25,183 bases of DNA from contig DAINQE010000037.1 of assembly GCA_036743055.1 (NCBI GenBank), positions 1 through 25,183 of the forward strand, read 5' to 3'. This stretch comes from Sabulitectum sp036743055. Its GTDB lineage: Bacteria > Fermentibacterota > Fermentibacteria > Fermentibacterales > JCC-6. The notes under the pieces were generated by a model. The model did not search any database. It had not been told where the DNA came from and saw only the letters and a list, made by a program, of their open reading frames with translations. A program made the position numbers and the translations under genes. Shown here piece after piece: positions 7,057 through 14,657 of this stretch. Position 1 is the stretch's first letter, and every line of letters starts with the position of its first letter.

Positions 7057-7843
7057 CCTGCCCCCTCCTTGCGAGCTTCTGCCTCTGGAGTTCAGCCCAG
7101 GCAGCCTCTGCGACCTCGGGAGCTATGCCGAAGCTCTCGCTTACGAGCCTCCCGTAGTCCGACGCCAGCTTGAGGTTCCTGCTCCCGGCGGAATCCACCG
7201 TTCTGAGATTACCGTTGTGGGCGCTCATCCTGCCCCCCATGGGGCCGGGCATGTTCAGGTGAAGGCTCTCCAGCCCCGGGGCGTTGAACGACCGCCGCCA
7301 GTACTCCATGAATTCGGCCCTGGTGAGTTGCCTGGATTCCAGGGTGTACCTGTATCTGCTCTGGCCGTGCTCGATGGTGTGCAGCTCCCACCCTTCGGGA
7401 ACCGGCTTCCATCGCATTGTCCTTCCCTCCAGGGCAAGCTCTCCGCTGTGGTCTTCCGCGAGCCTGACGGCTCCCGGTACCGCGTAGCCGGGGTCGAGGA
7501 TGAAGCTGCCGGCTTCACCCTCCACCAGCAGGGCGCAGTGGATGTTCCGCCCGTGGTTCATGTGGCCGGTGAGGGGTCTTGCTCTGAGGCCGCACTGAAC
7601 AATGATGGTGGCGAGGGTTTCCGTGAGGGAATAGCATGTTCCCCCGGTGCCCCTGGATATGTGCCCCTCCATAACCTCGCGGGGAAGCCTTGGCTGGGGG
7701 TTGCCTGAGGCCCTGAGAAGGAACTTGGTGAGGTTCTCCCAGGGTATGGTGCTGTATGCTTCGGCTATTCCGTGTATGTCGCCGGCGCTGCTGCCCGGGG
7801 AAACGCCGAAGTGATCGAAGAACATCTCCGCTGTTTCATTCAT
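7043..7843 (-). CDS. Arylamine N-acetyltransferase-like protein
   Basis: This 266-residue protein matches the NAT family, which moves an acetyl group from acetyl-CoA to arylamines or hydroxylamines through a Cys-His-Asp triad. Cys70 (RGTGGTCYSLTE), His102 (GRNIHCALLV) and Asp117 (FILDPGY) sit at nearly the classic spacing, and IPWENL is near residues 33-38. The Cys motif is RGTGGTC rather than the usual RGGYC, so the protein may be a divergent member or act on another acyl group. I chose the ATG at 7843. It has no Shine-Dalgarno, but a perfect TATAAT ends 6 nt before it, which suggests a leaderless message. The next gene, DUF4416, overlaps it. Confidence 0.78.
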   Translation of the reverse strand: MNETAEMFFDHFGVSPGSSAGDIHGIAEAYSTIPWENLTKFLLRASGNPQPRLPREVMEGHISRGTGGTCYSLTETLATIIVQCGLRARPLTGHMNHGRNIHCALLVEGEAGSFILDPGYAVPGAVRLAEDHSGELALEGRTMRWKPVPEGWELHTIEHGQSRYRYTLESRQLTRAEFMEYWRRSFNAPGLESLHLNMPGPMGGRMSAHNGNLRTVDSAGSRNLKLASDYGRLVSESFGIAPEVAEAAWAELQRQKLARRGQDVTS

Positions 7844-7849
7844 GGGTGT

Positions 7850-7857
7850 ATTATAAT
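7850..7857. promoter_or_regulatory. Shared symmetric -10 element between divergent genes
   Basis: ATTATAAT (7850-7857) is a perfect palindrome, so TATAAT can be read on the plus strand (7852-7857) and on the minus strand (7855-7850). Only 31 bp separate the two start codons (7843 minus, 7875 plus), so both promoters must overlap here. No good -35 was found on either side. The plus transcript would start near 7864, just before the GGGAGG ribosome binding site. Confidence 0.45.
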
Positions 7858-7874
7858 CCGCCCAGGGAGGGCCC

Positions 7875-8819
7875 ATGGATCACTGCAGGTACCATTCGCT
7901 GAACACCTATTTCAGGAACACCTTCGGGGAGAAGGTGTTCAAGATCAGTCTTGCCGGGGGCTTCACCTGCCCGGTTCGGGACGGGTCAATATCCTCCGGG
8001 GGCTGCACCTACTGCAACCCCCTGGGGAACGTTCCCGGTCACTACTCCCCTGGGATGACCCTGGCCGAACAGCTGGACGCCGCCACCGGCTTCGTGAGGA
8101 AAAGGCACCGGGCAAAGAGGTTCCTGGCCTATTTCCAGGACTACACCGCCACATATGCCGAACCATCCATGCTGGAGGAGCTTTACCGTGAGGCCATTGC
8201 CTACCCGGGGGTGGTTGGGCTTGCCGTCTGCACCAGGCCCGACTCCCTGGCCAGCGGCGTGCTTGACCTGCTGGAAGAGCTTGCCGGGGAGACCTTCGTC
8301 TGGGTTGAGCTGGGGGTTCAGAGCGGCTGCGACGTTACCCTGCTTCGGATGAACCGGGGCCACACCGTATACGACTCGGAGAGGGCTTTTCAGGAGCTTC
8401 ACCAGCGGGGCATTCTGACCTCCGCCCATGTGATACTGGGCTTCCCGGGGGAATCCAGGGAGGAAGCCCTCACCACCGCCGAGCTGATCAGGAGAGCGGG
8501 AACCTCAGGGGTGAAGCTGCAGAACCTCCATGTGCTCAGGGACACTCCCCTGGCGGATGACTACGGCGCAGGCAGGGTCAGGCTTCTGGACATGGAGTCA
8601 TACGCGTCCCTGACGGCGGACTTCATAGAGCGCATACCGCCTGAGGTGGTGATCCAGAGGGTTGCTGGAGAAGCTCCTCCGGGAATGCTGGTGGCCCCGG
8701 ACTGGGCGGGAAACAAGATGGCTGTGATGAACAGGGTCAACGCCGAACTTGCTGAGAGGGATTCCTGGCAGGGAAAACTGCTGGGCTACGGGCTTCCGGA
8801 GGTTCCCTGTTCCCGCTGA
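7875..8819 (+). CDS. TIGR01212-family radical SAM protein (YhcC-like)
   Basis: This 314-residue radical SAM enzyme carries the family-specific cluster motif TCPVRDGSISSGGCTYC, with Cys32, Cys44 and Cys47 spaced C-x11-C-x2-C, which is typical of YhcC/TIGR01212. FQDYTATYA, then VGLAVCTRPDSL and WVELGVQS, follow the family order and support a TIM-barrel core that binds S-adenosylmethionine. The substrate of this family is not established to my knowledge; related proteins act on tRNA or small metabolites. GGGAGGG lies close before the ATG. The gene is divergent from the NAT-like gene. Its 3' end overlaps the convergent unknown gene by 34 bp. Confidence 0.9.
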   Translation: MDHCRYHSLNTYFRNTFGEKVFKISLAGGFTCPVRDGSISSGGCTYCNPLGNVPGHYSPGMTLAEQLDAATGFVRKRHRAKRFLAYFQDYTATYAEPSMLEELYREAIAYPGVVGLAVCTRPDSLASGVLDLLEELAGETFVWVELGVQSGCDVTLLRMNRGHTVYDSERAFQELHQRGILTSAHVILGFPGESREEALTTAELIRRAGTSGVKLQNLHVLRDTPLADDYGAGRVRLLDMESYASLTADFIERIPPEVVIQRVAGEAPPGMLVAPDWAGNKMAVMNRVNAELAERDSWQGKLLGYGLPEVPCSR

Positions 8820-9343
8820 ACCGGTATACCCGCCTCAAGGCAGAAAGTCCTGAGGGCTACCCTGTAGGCCGGCCTGTAAAGCTGCCTGTAGGTTTCCGAG
8901 TGATGAAGGGCGGGCCAGCCCCTCTCTTCCATCTCTTTCCCGAAGGCGGTCATGGCTTCTGTGGAGAATACGCTCTGCAGCTCCATGGCGTTCTTCCACC
9001 TGGCTGCGAGTTCCGCTTCGCTGCCCCTGTACTCCCTGCCCGTTCTCACGAAGGCGGTGAGCAGCGCACCGGTGACTCCTCCTCCTGCCATGTACGGCCT
9101 GAGGTTGATCCTGAGTACCTCGCCGTCGGTGGATATCTCCTCATACAGAGGCTCTTCCAGGGGCGGCGTTCCAGGGTTCGACGCCTCCATCCTCAGCCGA
9201 CTCTCGGCCTCCGGCTCTGAACTGATGGCGTGACCGCTTCCCATAACGCCTTGATAAACAAGCTTGTAAAGGTCTGAGAGCTCCATCCCCGGATAGAGTT
9301 CGAACTGCCTTTTGATGATATCCCTGAAGTGGTTCAGATCCAT
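8786..9343 (-). CDS. Conserved-looking protein of unknown function
   Basis: This 185-residue, probably cytoplasmic protein has no signal peptide or membrane segment. It shows well-ordered blocks: YPGMELSDLYKLVYQGVMGSGH near residues 17-38, LRINLRPYMAGGG near 76-88, and a C-terminal LHHSETYRQLYRPAYRV near 146-162. I recall similar hypothetical proteins in other bacteria but can name no family or reaction. The His-containing GSGHAI and HHSETY motifs could be functional sites. AGGAG lies 4-5 nt before the ATG. The 3' end runs 34 bp into the convergent radical SAM gene, and its promoter region abuts the hairpins before asnS. Confidence 0.75.
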   Translation of the reverse strand: MDLNHFRDIIKRQFELYPGMELSDLYKLVYQGVMGSGHAISSEPEAESRLRMEASNPGTPPLEEPLYEEISTDGEVLRINLRPYMAGGGVTGALLTAFVRTGREYRGSEAELAARWKNAMELQSVFSTEAMTAFGKEMEERGWPALHHSETYRQLYRPAYRVALRTFCLEAGIPVQREQGTSGSP

Positions 9344-9386
9344 GCCGCTCCTACTGGAACAAAAAAACTTTCGTGGAATATAGCAA

Positions 9387-9420
9387 GTGTCCGGACGGGT
9401 TCCCTCCCCCGGACGGACAC
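9387..9420. repeat. Inverted repeat upstream of asnS
   Basis: GTGTCCG (9387-9393) pairs with CGGACAC (9414-9420). After a two-base mismatch the stem continues with four more pairs (GGG-rich against CCC-rich). It forms a stable stem in either transcript. It could be part of an asnS leader or of the 5' region of the divergent gene starting at 9343. Confidence 0.4.
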
Positions 9421-9451
9421 CCTTTCAAGTGGGTTGAGCAACACGAAGAGA

Positions 9452-9487
9452 GGCCCGCCGGAAAGCCCGGCGGGCCTTCCCCTTTTC
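9452..9487 (+). terminator. Intrinsic terminator-like hairpin before asnS
   Basis: GGCCCGCCGG (9452-9461) and CCGGCGGGCC (9467-9476) form a perfect 10-bp stem with loop AAAGC, followed on the plus strand by TTCCCCTTTTC. No plus-strand gene ends nearby except the radical SAM gene about 630 bp upstream. It is therefore either an insulator for that long transcript or an attenuator for asnS. Confidence 0.6.
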
Positions 9488-9499
9488 AGGGTTCCTTCG

Positions 9500-9529
9500 T
9501 TGTACTCAATTGCCTTTTCTTTGTAGATT
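9500..9529 (+). promoter_or_regulatory. Possible asnS promoter
   Basis: TTGTAC (9500-9505), 18 bp, TAGATT (9524-9529) lie in a locally AT-rich stretch just after the terminator hairpin. A start near 9536 would give a leader of about 40 nt with GGAGG (9564-9568) before the ATG. The boxes are only moderate matches. Confidence 0.35.
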
Positions 9530-9575
9530 ATCAATTCTCCCAATTACCGGCCAGTTTTTTCACGGAGGTTATGAA

Positions 9576-10958
9576 ATGATCCGTCGGGAGACCGTCGACT
9601 CGATTCTGCGCGGTGAGCACACAGACCGCGAGGTAACGGTATACGCGTGGGTTAAGACAGCCCGCACAGGCAAGAGCGTGGCCTTTGCCGCCCTTAACGA
9701 CGGCTCCTCCACGGAGAATCTCCAGGCGGTCTTCGACAGGGCCACCTTTTCCGACGAAGCCCTTTCCGGGCTACTTACCGGAGCCTGCGTAATGATCCGC
9801 GGAAAGGTGGTAAGCTCCAGCGGAACCGAGCAGGCAGTGGAGATATCCGCCGTGGAACTGGATGTGATAGGCCCGGTGGACGACGGCTACCCCCTTCAGA
9901 AGAAAAGGCACTCCCTGGAGTTCCTCAGGGGCATGCCCCACCTCAGGTCCAGGACCAACACCTTTTCAGGGGTTTTCCGGGTAAGCCACCACCTGAGCAT
10001 GGCGGTTCACCGTTTCTTCGACGAGAACGGCTTCTTCAACGTGCATACCCCCTTCATCACCGAGAGCGACTGCGAGGGCGCCGGGGAAACCTTCCAGGTC
10101 ACCACGCTTCCCCTGGATGCCGTTCCCACGGAGAAAGGCCGGGTCCTCTACGAGAAGGATTACTTCGGCAGAAAGGCCTTCATGACAGTGAGCGGCCAGC
10201 TGGAGGCCGAACCCTTCGCCCTTTCAATGGGCAAGGTGTACACGTTCGGGCCTACCTTCAGGGCCGACCCCTCGGACACCAGGATACACGGGGCGGAGTT
10301 CTGGATGCTCGAACCCGAGATGGCATTCTTCGACCTGGAGGATAACCTGAACCTGATAGAGAGCTTCGTGAAGTACACCGCACGGTACGTGATGGAGAAG
10401 TGCCCCGGTGAGATAGACTTCTTCACCAGGTTCTTCGAGAAAACGCTCCCCGACAGGTACCGGGCCCTCACCGAGGAGTCCTTCGCACGGGTGACATACA
10501 CTGAAGCGGTGGAGATACTGGCCTCCTGCGGCAGGAGCTTCGAGAGAGTCCCAGCCTGGGGCGACGACCTGGCCACCGAGCACGAACGCTACCTGGCGGA
10601 GGAGCACTTCCGCCGGCCTGTGTTCGTGGTGAACTATCCCGCATCCATGAAGCCTTTCTACATGTTCGTGAACGACGACGGCAGAACAGTGGCCGCCTGC
10701 GACCTCCTGGCCCCGGGGGTGGGAGAGCTGGTTGGCGGCAGCCAGAGGGAGCACAGGCCTCCCGTTCTTGAGAAGCGGGCCCTGGAACTGGGGCTCGATA
10801 TGGATACCTACCGATGGTACATGGAGCTCAGAAGATGGGGAACCGCTCCCCATTCGGGTTTCGGCCTGGGCTTCGAAAGGCTCCTGATGTACCTCACGGG
10901 AATGGACAACATCAGGGATGTGATGCCATTTCCCAGAACTTATGGAAAAATGTACTAA
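9576..10958 (+). CDS. asnS: Asparaginyl-tRNA synthetase
   Basis: This 460-residue class IIb synthetase charges tRNA-Asn with asparagine. The N-terminal ~110 residues are the OB-fold anticodon-binding domain (VTVYAWVKTARTGKSVAF). Motif 2 is seen in FGPTFRADPSDTRIHGAEFW near residues 223-242, and LEPEMAF following it is characteristic of AsnRS rather than AspRS. Motif 3 is GFGLGFERLL near residue 428. The ATG at 9576 is fixed by GGAGG 7 nt upstream; an upstream in-frame start would add a non-homologous hydrophobic stretch. Direct charging of Asn is therefore present in this organism. nifJ starts 22 bp after its stop, so the two may be co-transcribed. Confidence 0.95.
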   Translation: MIRRETVDSILRGEHTDREVTVYAWVKTARTGKSVAFAALNDGSSTENLQAVFDRATFSDEALSGLLTGACVMIRGKVVSSSGTEQAVEISAVELDVIGPVDDGYPLQKKRHSLEFLRGMPHLRSRTNTFSGVFRVSHHLSMAVHRFFDENGFFNVHTPFITESDCEGAGETFQVTTLPLDAVPTEKGRVLYEKDYFGRKAFMTVSGQLEAEPFALSMGKVYTFGPTFRADPSDTRIHGAEFWMLEPEMAFFDLEDNLNLIESFVKYTARYVMEKCPGEIDFFTRFFEKTLPDRYRALTEESFARVTYTEAVEILASCGRSFERVPAWGDDLATEHERYLAEEHFRRPVFVVNYPASMKPFYMFVNDDGRTVAACDLLAPGVGELVGGSQREHRPPVLEKRALELGLDMDTYRWYMELRRWGTAPHSGFGLGFERLLMYLTGMDNIRDVMPFPRTYGKMY

Positions 10959-10980
10959 CACAAAGCGAAAGCTGGTAGAC

Positions 10981-13900
10981 ATGAGCAGTAAGATGATTAC
11001 CATCGATGGAAATGAAGCCGCGGCGAGGGTGGCCCACAAGCTCAGCGAGGTCATAGCCATCTACCCCATCACCCCCTCCAGCCCCATGGGCGAGCACAGT
11101 GACGCCTGGTCCGCCTCGGGGAAGAAGAACATCTGGGGAACCGTTCCCCTGGTGCAGGAGATGCAGAGCGAGGGCGGAGCCTCCGCAGCGGTGCACGGTG
11201 CTCTGCAGACCGGAGCCCTCACCACTACCTTTACCGCAAGCCAGGGCCTCCTTCTGATGATACCCACCATGTACAAGATCGCCGCCGAGCTCACTCCGGC
11301 GGTGTTCCACGTTTCCGCAAGGAGCCTTGCCTGCCAGGCCCTCTCCATCTTCGGCGACCACAGCGATGTGATGGCCGTGAGGAACACCGGCTTCGGCCTC
11401 CTGGCAAGCGCCAGCGTTCAGGAAGTAACCGACATGGCGGCCATCGCCCACGCGGCAACCCTGAAGAGCAGGATCCCATTCGTGCACTTCTTCGACGGCT
11501 TCAGGACCAGCCACGAGATACAGAAGATCGAACCCCTCGGCGACGACGTCCTCCGGAAAATGATCGACGACGAACTGGTTTACGCCCACAGGCACCGGGG
11601 CCTCAACCCCAACCACCCCGTGGTCCGCGGCACCAGCCAGAACCCGGATGTGTACTTCCAGGGCAGGGAGACGGTGAATCCCTACTACGACGCCACGCCG
11701 GCCATCGTTCAGGAGTACATGAACCTCTTCGCCGAACTCACGGGCAGGCGCTATAACCTGTTCGACTACGTGGGCGCCCCCGACGCCGAGCACGTGATGA
11801 TCCTCATGGGCTCCGGCTGCGAAGTGGCCCACGAAACGGTGGAATACCTCGCCGGCAGGGGCGAGAAGGTGGGAGCCATTAAGGTAAGGCTCTACAGGCC
11901 CTTCGACGCATCCGCCTTCATCTCCGCCATCCCGGAAACCGCGAAGACCATCAGCGTCCTGGACAGGACAAAGGAGCCCGGCAACGACGGAGAGCCCCTC
12001 TACAAGGATGTGATCACCGCCCTGAGCAACGCCGGAAGAACCGGCATCAAGGTCCTGGGCGGCCGCTACGGCCTCTCCAGCAAGGAGTTCTGCCCCTCCA
12101 GGGTGCTCGCGGTGTTCAATAACGCCAGGGGCGAGCAGAAAAGCGGCTTCACTGTGGGAATCAACGACGACGTGACCCACACCAGCATCCCGGTACCCGA
12201 CCTCAACCTTGGTGAAGAGGGCCTCCATCAGGCCGTGTTCCTGGGCCTTGGCTCCGACGGCACCGTGGGCGCCAACAAGAACACCATCAAGATCATCGGC
12301 GAAACCACGGACTTCTACGCCCAGGGCTACTTCGTTTACGATTCAAAGAAGGCCGGAGCCCTCACCGTGAGCCACCTGAGGTTCGGCCCCAGGCCCATCA
12401 GGCACACATGCCTGATAAGCAGCGCGAACTTCGTGGCCTGCCACCAGACCGTCTTCATGGAGAAGTACGACGTTCTCAGGTACGCCGGCAAGGGCGCCAC
12501 TTTCCTTTTGAACACCCCCTTCGGCCCTGAGGATATCTGGGACAACCTTCCCAGGAAGGTACAGAAGACCATCATCGACAAGAAGCTGAAGTTCTTCGTG
12601 ATAGATGCTTACGACGTGGCCAGTAAGACCGGAATGGGCGTTCGCATCAACACAATAATGCAGACCTGCTTCTTCGCAATAAGCGGCGTTCTTCCCAGGG
12701 AAGAGGCCATCGAGAAGATCAAGGGCGCGATCAGGAAAACCTACGGCAAGAAGGGCGAGGACATCGTAGAGAAGAACTTCAACGCCGTCGATCAGGCCGT
12801 GGCCAACCTTCATCAGGTGAGCTACCCCGATGAGGTCACCAGCTCCATCGAGATGCCTCCTGTGGTACCGGAGGAAGCCCCTGACTTCGTGAAAAGGGTA
12901 ACCGCCACCATCATGGCCCAGAACGGCGACGACGTTCCGGTGAGCGAGATGCCGGTGGACGGCACCTGGCCCACGGGAACCACCCAGTGGGAGAAGCGCA
13001 ACATCGCCCTTGAGATCCCGGTGTGGGACCCCGAGGTATGCATACAGTGCGGCCTCTGCAACCTGGTATGCCCCCACGCGGCCATCAGGATGAAGTACTA
13101 CGACCCGAAGCTCCTGGAGAACGCTCCGGAAACCTTCAAGCACGCGGAAGGTATGGCCAAGTTCAAGGGAATGGCCTTCACCAACCAGGTTGCCCCTGAG
13201 GACTGCACCGGCTGCGGAGCATGCGTTCACACCTGCCCGGCGAAGAACAAGAAGGTCGAGGGCAAAAAGGCCATCAACATGGAGACCCAGGCTCCCCTTC
13301 GCCACGCCGAAGCGGAGAACTACGCCTTCTTCCTGGACATTCCAGATTACGACAGAACCGAACTGAACACCGCAACGGTGAAGGAAAGCCAGCTCCTCAG
13401 GCCCCTCTTCGAGTACTCCGGCGCCTGCGCCGGCTGCGGCGAAACCCCCTATGTGAAGCTGCTCTCACAGCTCTACGGTGACAGGGCGGTAATAGCCAAC
13501 GCCACAGGCTGCTCCTCCATCTACGGCGGAAACCTCCCCACCACTCCCTACACCGTGGATCCCAGCGGCAGGGGCCCCTCGTGGAACAACAGCCTGTTCG
13601 AAGACGCCGCGGAGTTCGGATACGGCTTCAGGCTCACCGCCGACAAGCACACCGAGAACGCCGTGGAGCTTCTGAAGGGGCTCGCCGAAAAGCTCGACGA
13701 GAACCTGGTGAAAAGCCTTCTCGACTCAAAGTGCGAGAGCGAGCTTGAGATAGCCCAGCAGAGGGAGCGCATAGGCTACCTCAGGAAGGCCCTCGAGGAG
13801 ATAGACACCCCCCAGGCCAGGCAGCTGGAGACCCTTGCGGACTACTTCGTTCCCAGGTCGGTCTGGATACTGGGTGGCGACGGCTGGGCCTACGACATCG

Positions 13901-14514
13901 GATACGGCGGCCTCGACCACGTACTGGCCCAGGGTAAGAACGTGAACGTTCTCGTTCTCGACACCGGTGTTTACAGCAATACCGGCGGCCAGTGCTCCAA
14001 GGCTACCCCCATGGGCGCCGTGGCCAAGTTCGCAGCGGCGGGCAAGCCCATGCCCAAAAAGGACCTGGCCATGATAAGCATGACCTACGGCAACATCTAC
14101 GTTGCCCAGATAGCCATGGGTGCCAACTGGAACCAGGCGGTGAAGGCCTTCAACGAGGCGGAGAGCTACGACGGCCCTTCCATCATCATAGCCTACAGCC
14201 ACTGCATCGCCCACGGCATCAACATGACCACCGGAATGGACGACCAGAAGATGGCCGTTAACAGCGGTCTCTGGCCGCTGTTCAGGTTCGACCCCAGGAG
14301 GATAGAGAAGGGCGAGTGCCCGCTTCAGCTCGACAGCAAGAAGCCGGCGATACCCTTCCACAAGTTCGCCGAGACCGAGGTAAGGTGGAGCACCCTCCTG
14401 AACAGCAACCCCGAGCATGCGGAGATGCTGATCTCCCAGGCTCAGAAGGAAATAGACCGCAGGTTCCATCTCTACGAGCAGATGGCTCAGATGAACTGGA
14501 CCGGCGGCGAATAG
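10981..14514 (+). CDS. nifJ: Pyruvate:ferredoxin (flavodoxin) oxidoreductase
   Basis: This 1177-residue single-chain enzyme converts pyruvate and CoA to acetyl-CoA and CO2 and reduces ferredoxin. Domain I shows YPITPSSPMGEHSDAWS near residue 28. The two [4Fe-4S] ferredoxin motifs are CIQCGLCNLVCPHA (about 687) and CTGCGACVHTCPAK (about 742). The TPP domain has the proximal-cluster motif CAGCGETPY (about 817), then GDGWAYDIG (about 966) and NTGGQCSKATP. All domains of the fused alpha2-type enzyme are present in order and the length is normal. I chose the ATG at 10981; one at 10942 would overlap asnS by 17 bp, and neither has a strong Shine-Dalgarno. It marks a fermentative, anaerobic metabolism. 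Confidence 0.97.
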   Translation: MSSKMITIDGNEAAARVAHKLSEVIAIYPITPSSPMGEHSDAWSASGKKNIWGTVPLVQEMQSEGGASAAVHGALQTGALTTTFTASQGLLLMIPTMYKIAAELTPAVFHVSARSLACQALSIFGDHSDVMAVRNTGFGLLASASVQEVTDMAAIAHAATLKSRIPFVHFFDGFRTSHEIQKIEPLGDDVLRKMIDDELVYAHRHRGLNPNHPVVRGTSQNPDVYFQGRETVNPYYDATPAIVQEYMNLFAELTGRRYNLFDYVGAPDAEHVMILMGSGCEVAHETVEYLAGRGEKVGAIKVRLYRPFDASAFISAIPETAKTISVLDRTKEPGNDGEPLYKDVITALSNAGRTGIKVLGGRYGLSSKEFCPSRVLAVFNNARGEQKSGFTVGINDDVTHTSIPVPDLNLGEEGLHQAVFLGLGSDGTVGANKNTIKIIGETTDFYAQGYFVYDSKKAGALTVSHLRFGPRPIRHTCLISSANFVACHQTVFMEKYDVLRYAGKGATFLLNTPFGPEDIWDNLPRKVQKTIIDKKLKFFVIDAYDVASKTGMGVRINTIMQTCFFAISGVLPREEAIEKIKGAIRKTYGKKGEDIVEKNFNAVDQAVANLHQVSYPDEVTSSIEMPPVVPEEAPDFVKRVTATIMAQNGDDVPVSEMPVDGTWPTGTTQWEKRNIALEIPVWDPEVCIQCGLCNLVCPHAAIRMKYYDPKLLENAPETFKHAEGMAKFKGMAFTNQVAPEDCTGCGACVHTCPAKNKKVEGKKAINMETQAPLRHAEAENYAFFLDIPDYDRTELNTATVKESQLLRPLFEYSGACAGCGETPYVKLLSQLYGDRAVIANATGCSSIYGGNLPTTPYTVDPSGRGPSWNNSLFEDAAEFGYGFRLTADKHTENAVELLKGLAEKLDENLVKSLLDSKCESELEIAQQRERIGYLRKALEEIDTPQARQLETLADYFVPRSVWILGGDGWAYDIGYGGLDHVLAQGKNVNVLVLDTGVYSNTGGQCSKATPMGAVAKFAAAGKPMPKKDLAMISMTYGNIYVAQIAMGANWNQAVKAFNEAESYDGPSIIIAYSHCIAHGINMTTGMDDQKMAVNSGLWPLFRFDPRRIEKGECPLQLDSKKPAIPFHKFAETEVRWSTLLNSNPEHAEMLISQAQKEIDRRFHLYEQMAQMNWTGGE

Positions 14515-14529
14515 TACCGCGTACCCGAA

Positions 14530-14553
14530 GGGGGAGGGCGGCCGCCCTCCCCC
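14530..14553 (+). terminator. Perfect G+C palindrome after nifJ
   Basis: A perfect 24-bp palindrome (two 12-bp arms, 14530-14541 and 14542-14553, GGGGGAGGGCGG type) begins 16 bp after the nifJ stop. It must fold with a few central bases as loop. No T-tract follows, so it may stop or stabilise the nifJ transcript 3' end rather than act as a classic intrinsic terminator. Confidence 0.5.
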
Positions 14554-14557
14554 GGAC

Positions 14558-14586
14558 TTGACACAAATGCCAGTGTAGTCTATAGT
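14558..14586 (+). promoter_or_regulatory. Near-consensus sigma-70 promoter
   Basis: TTGACA (14558-14563), exactly 17 bp, TATAGT (14581-14586) form the best sigma-70 match in the window. Transcription should begin near 14593, giving a leader of about 55-65 nt to the NYN-domain gene. Confidence 0.8.
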
Positions 14587-14601
14587 AATTTAAGTATTGC
14601 T

Positions 14602-14637
14602 CCCCCTTCGGACTGGACTCGTTCCCTCTGGAGGGGG
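14602..14637 (+). promoter_or_regulatory. Hairpin that covers the ribosome binding site
   Basis: In the leader, 14602-14612 (CCCCCTTCGGA) pairs with 14627-14637 (TCTCTGGAGGGGG region), giving 11 bp including two G-U pairs. The 14-nt loop can itself pair GGA with TCC. The 3' arm contains the purine-rich GGAGGGGG, the best Shine-Dalgarno for the downstream gene, so translation may be controlled by this fold. Confidence 0.5.
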
Positions 14638-14657
14638 TTATCTTTTTGGGGATTACT

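Noticed and set aside
9344..9575. T-box riboswitch upstream of asnS
   Set aside because: The hairpin-terminator layout prompted the idea, but no TGGNACCGCG-like T-box sequence is present.
10912..12228. Long minus-strand open frame (438 codons) opposite nifJ
   Set aside because: It lies wholly antisense to a clearly conserved nifJ, its translation is His/Val/Gly-rich low-order sequence with no recognisable domain, and it has no start signals. It is a shadow of G+C-rich codons.
12343..13305. Second long minus-strand frame (320 codons) opposite nifJ
   Set aside because: Same reasons: antisense to the ferredoxin-domain region of nifJ, biased composition, no family.
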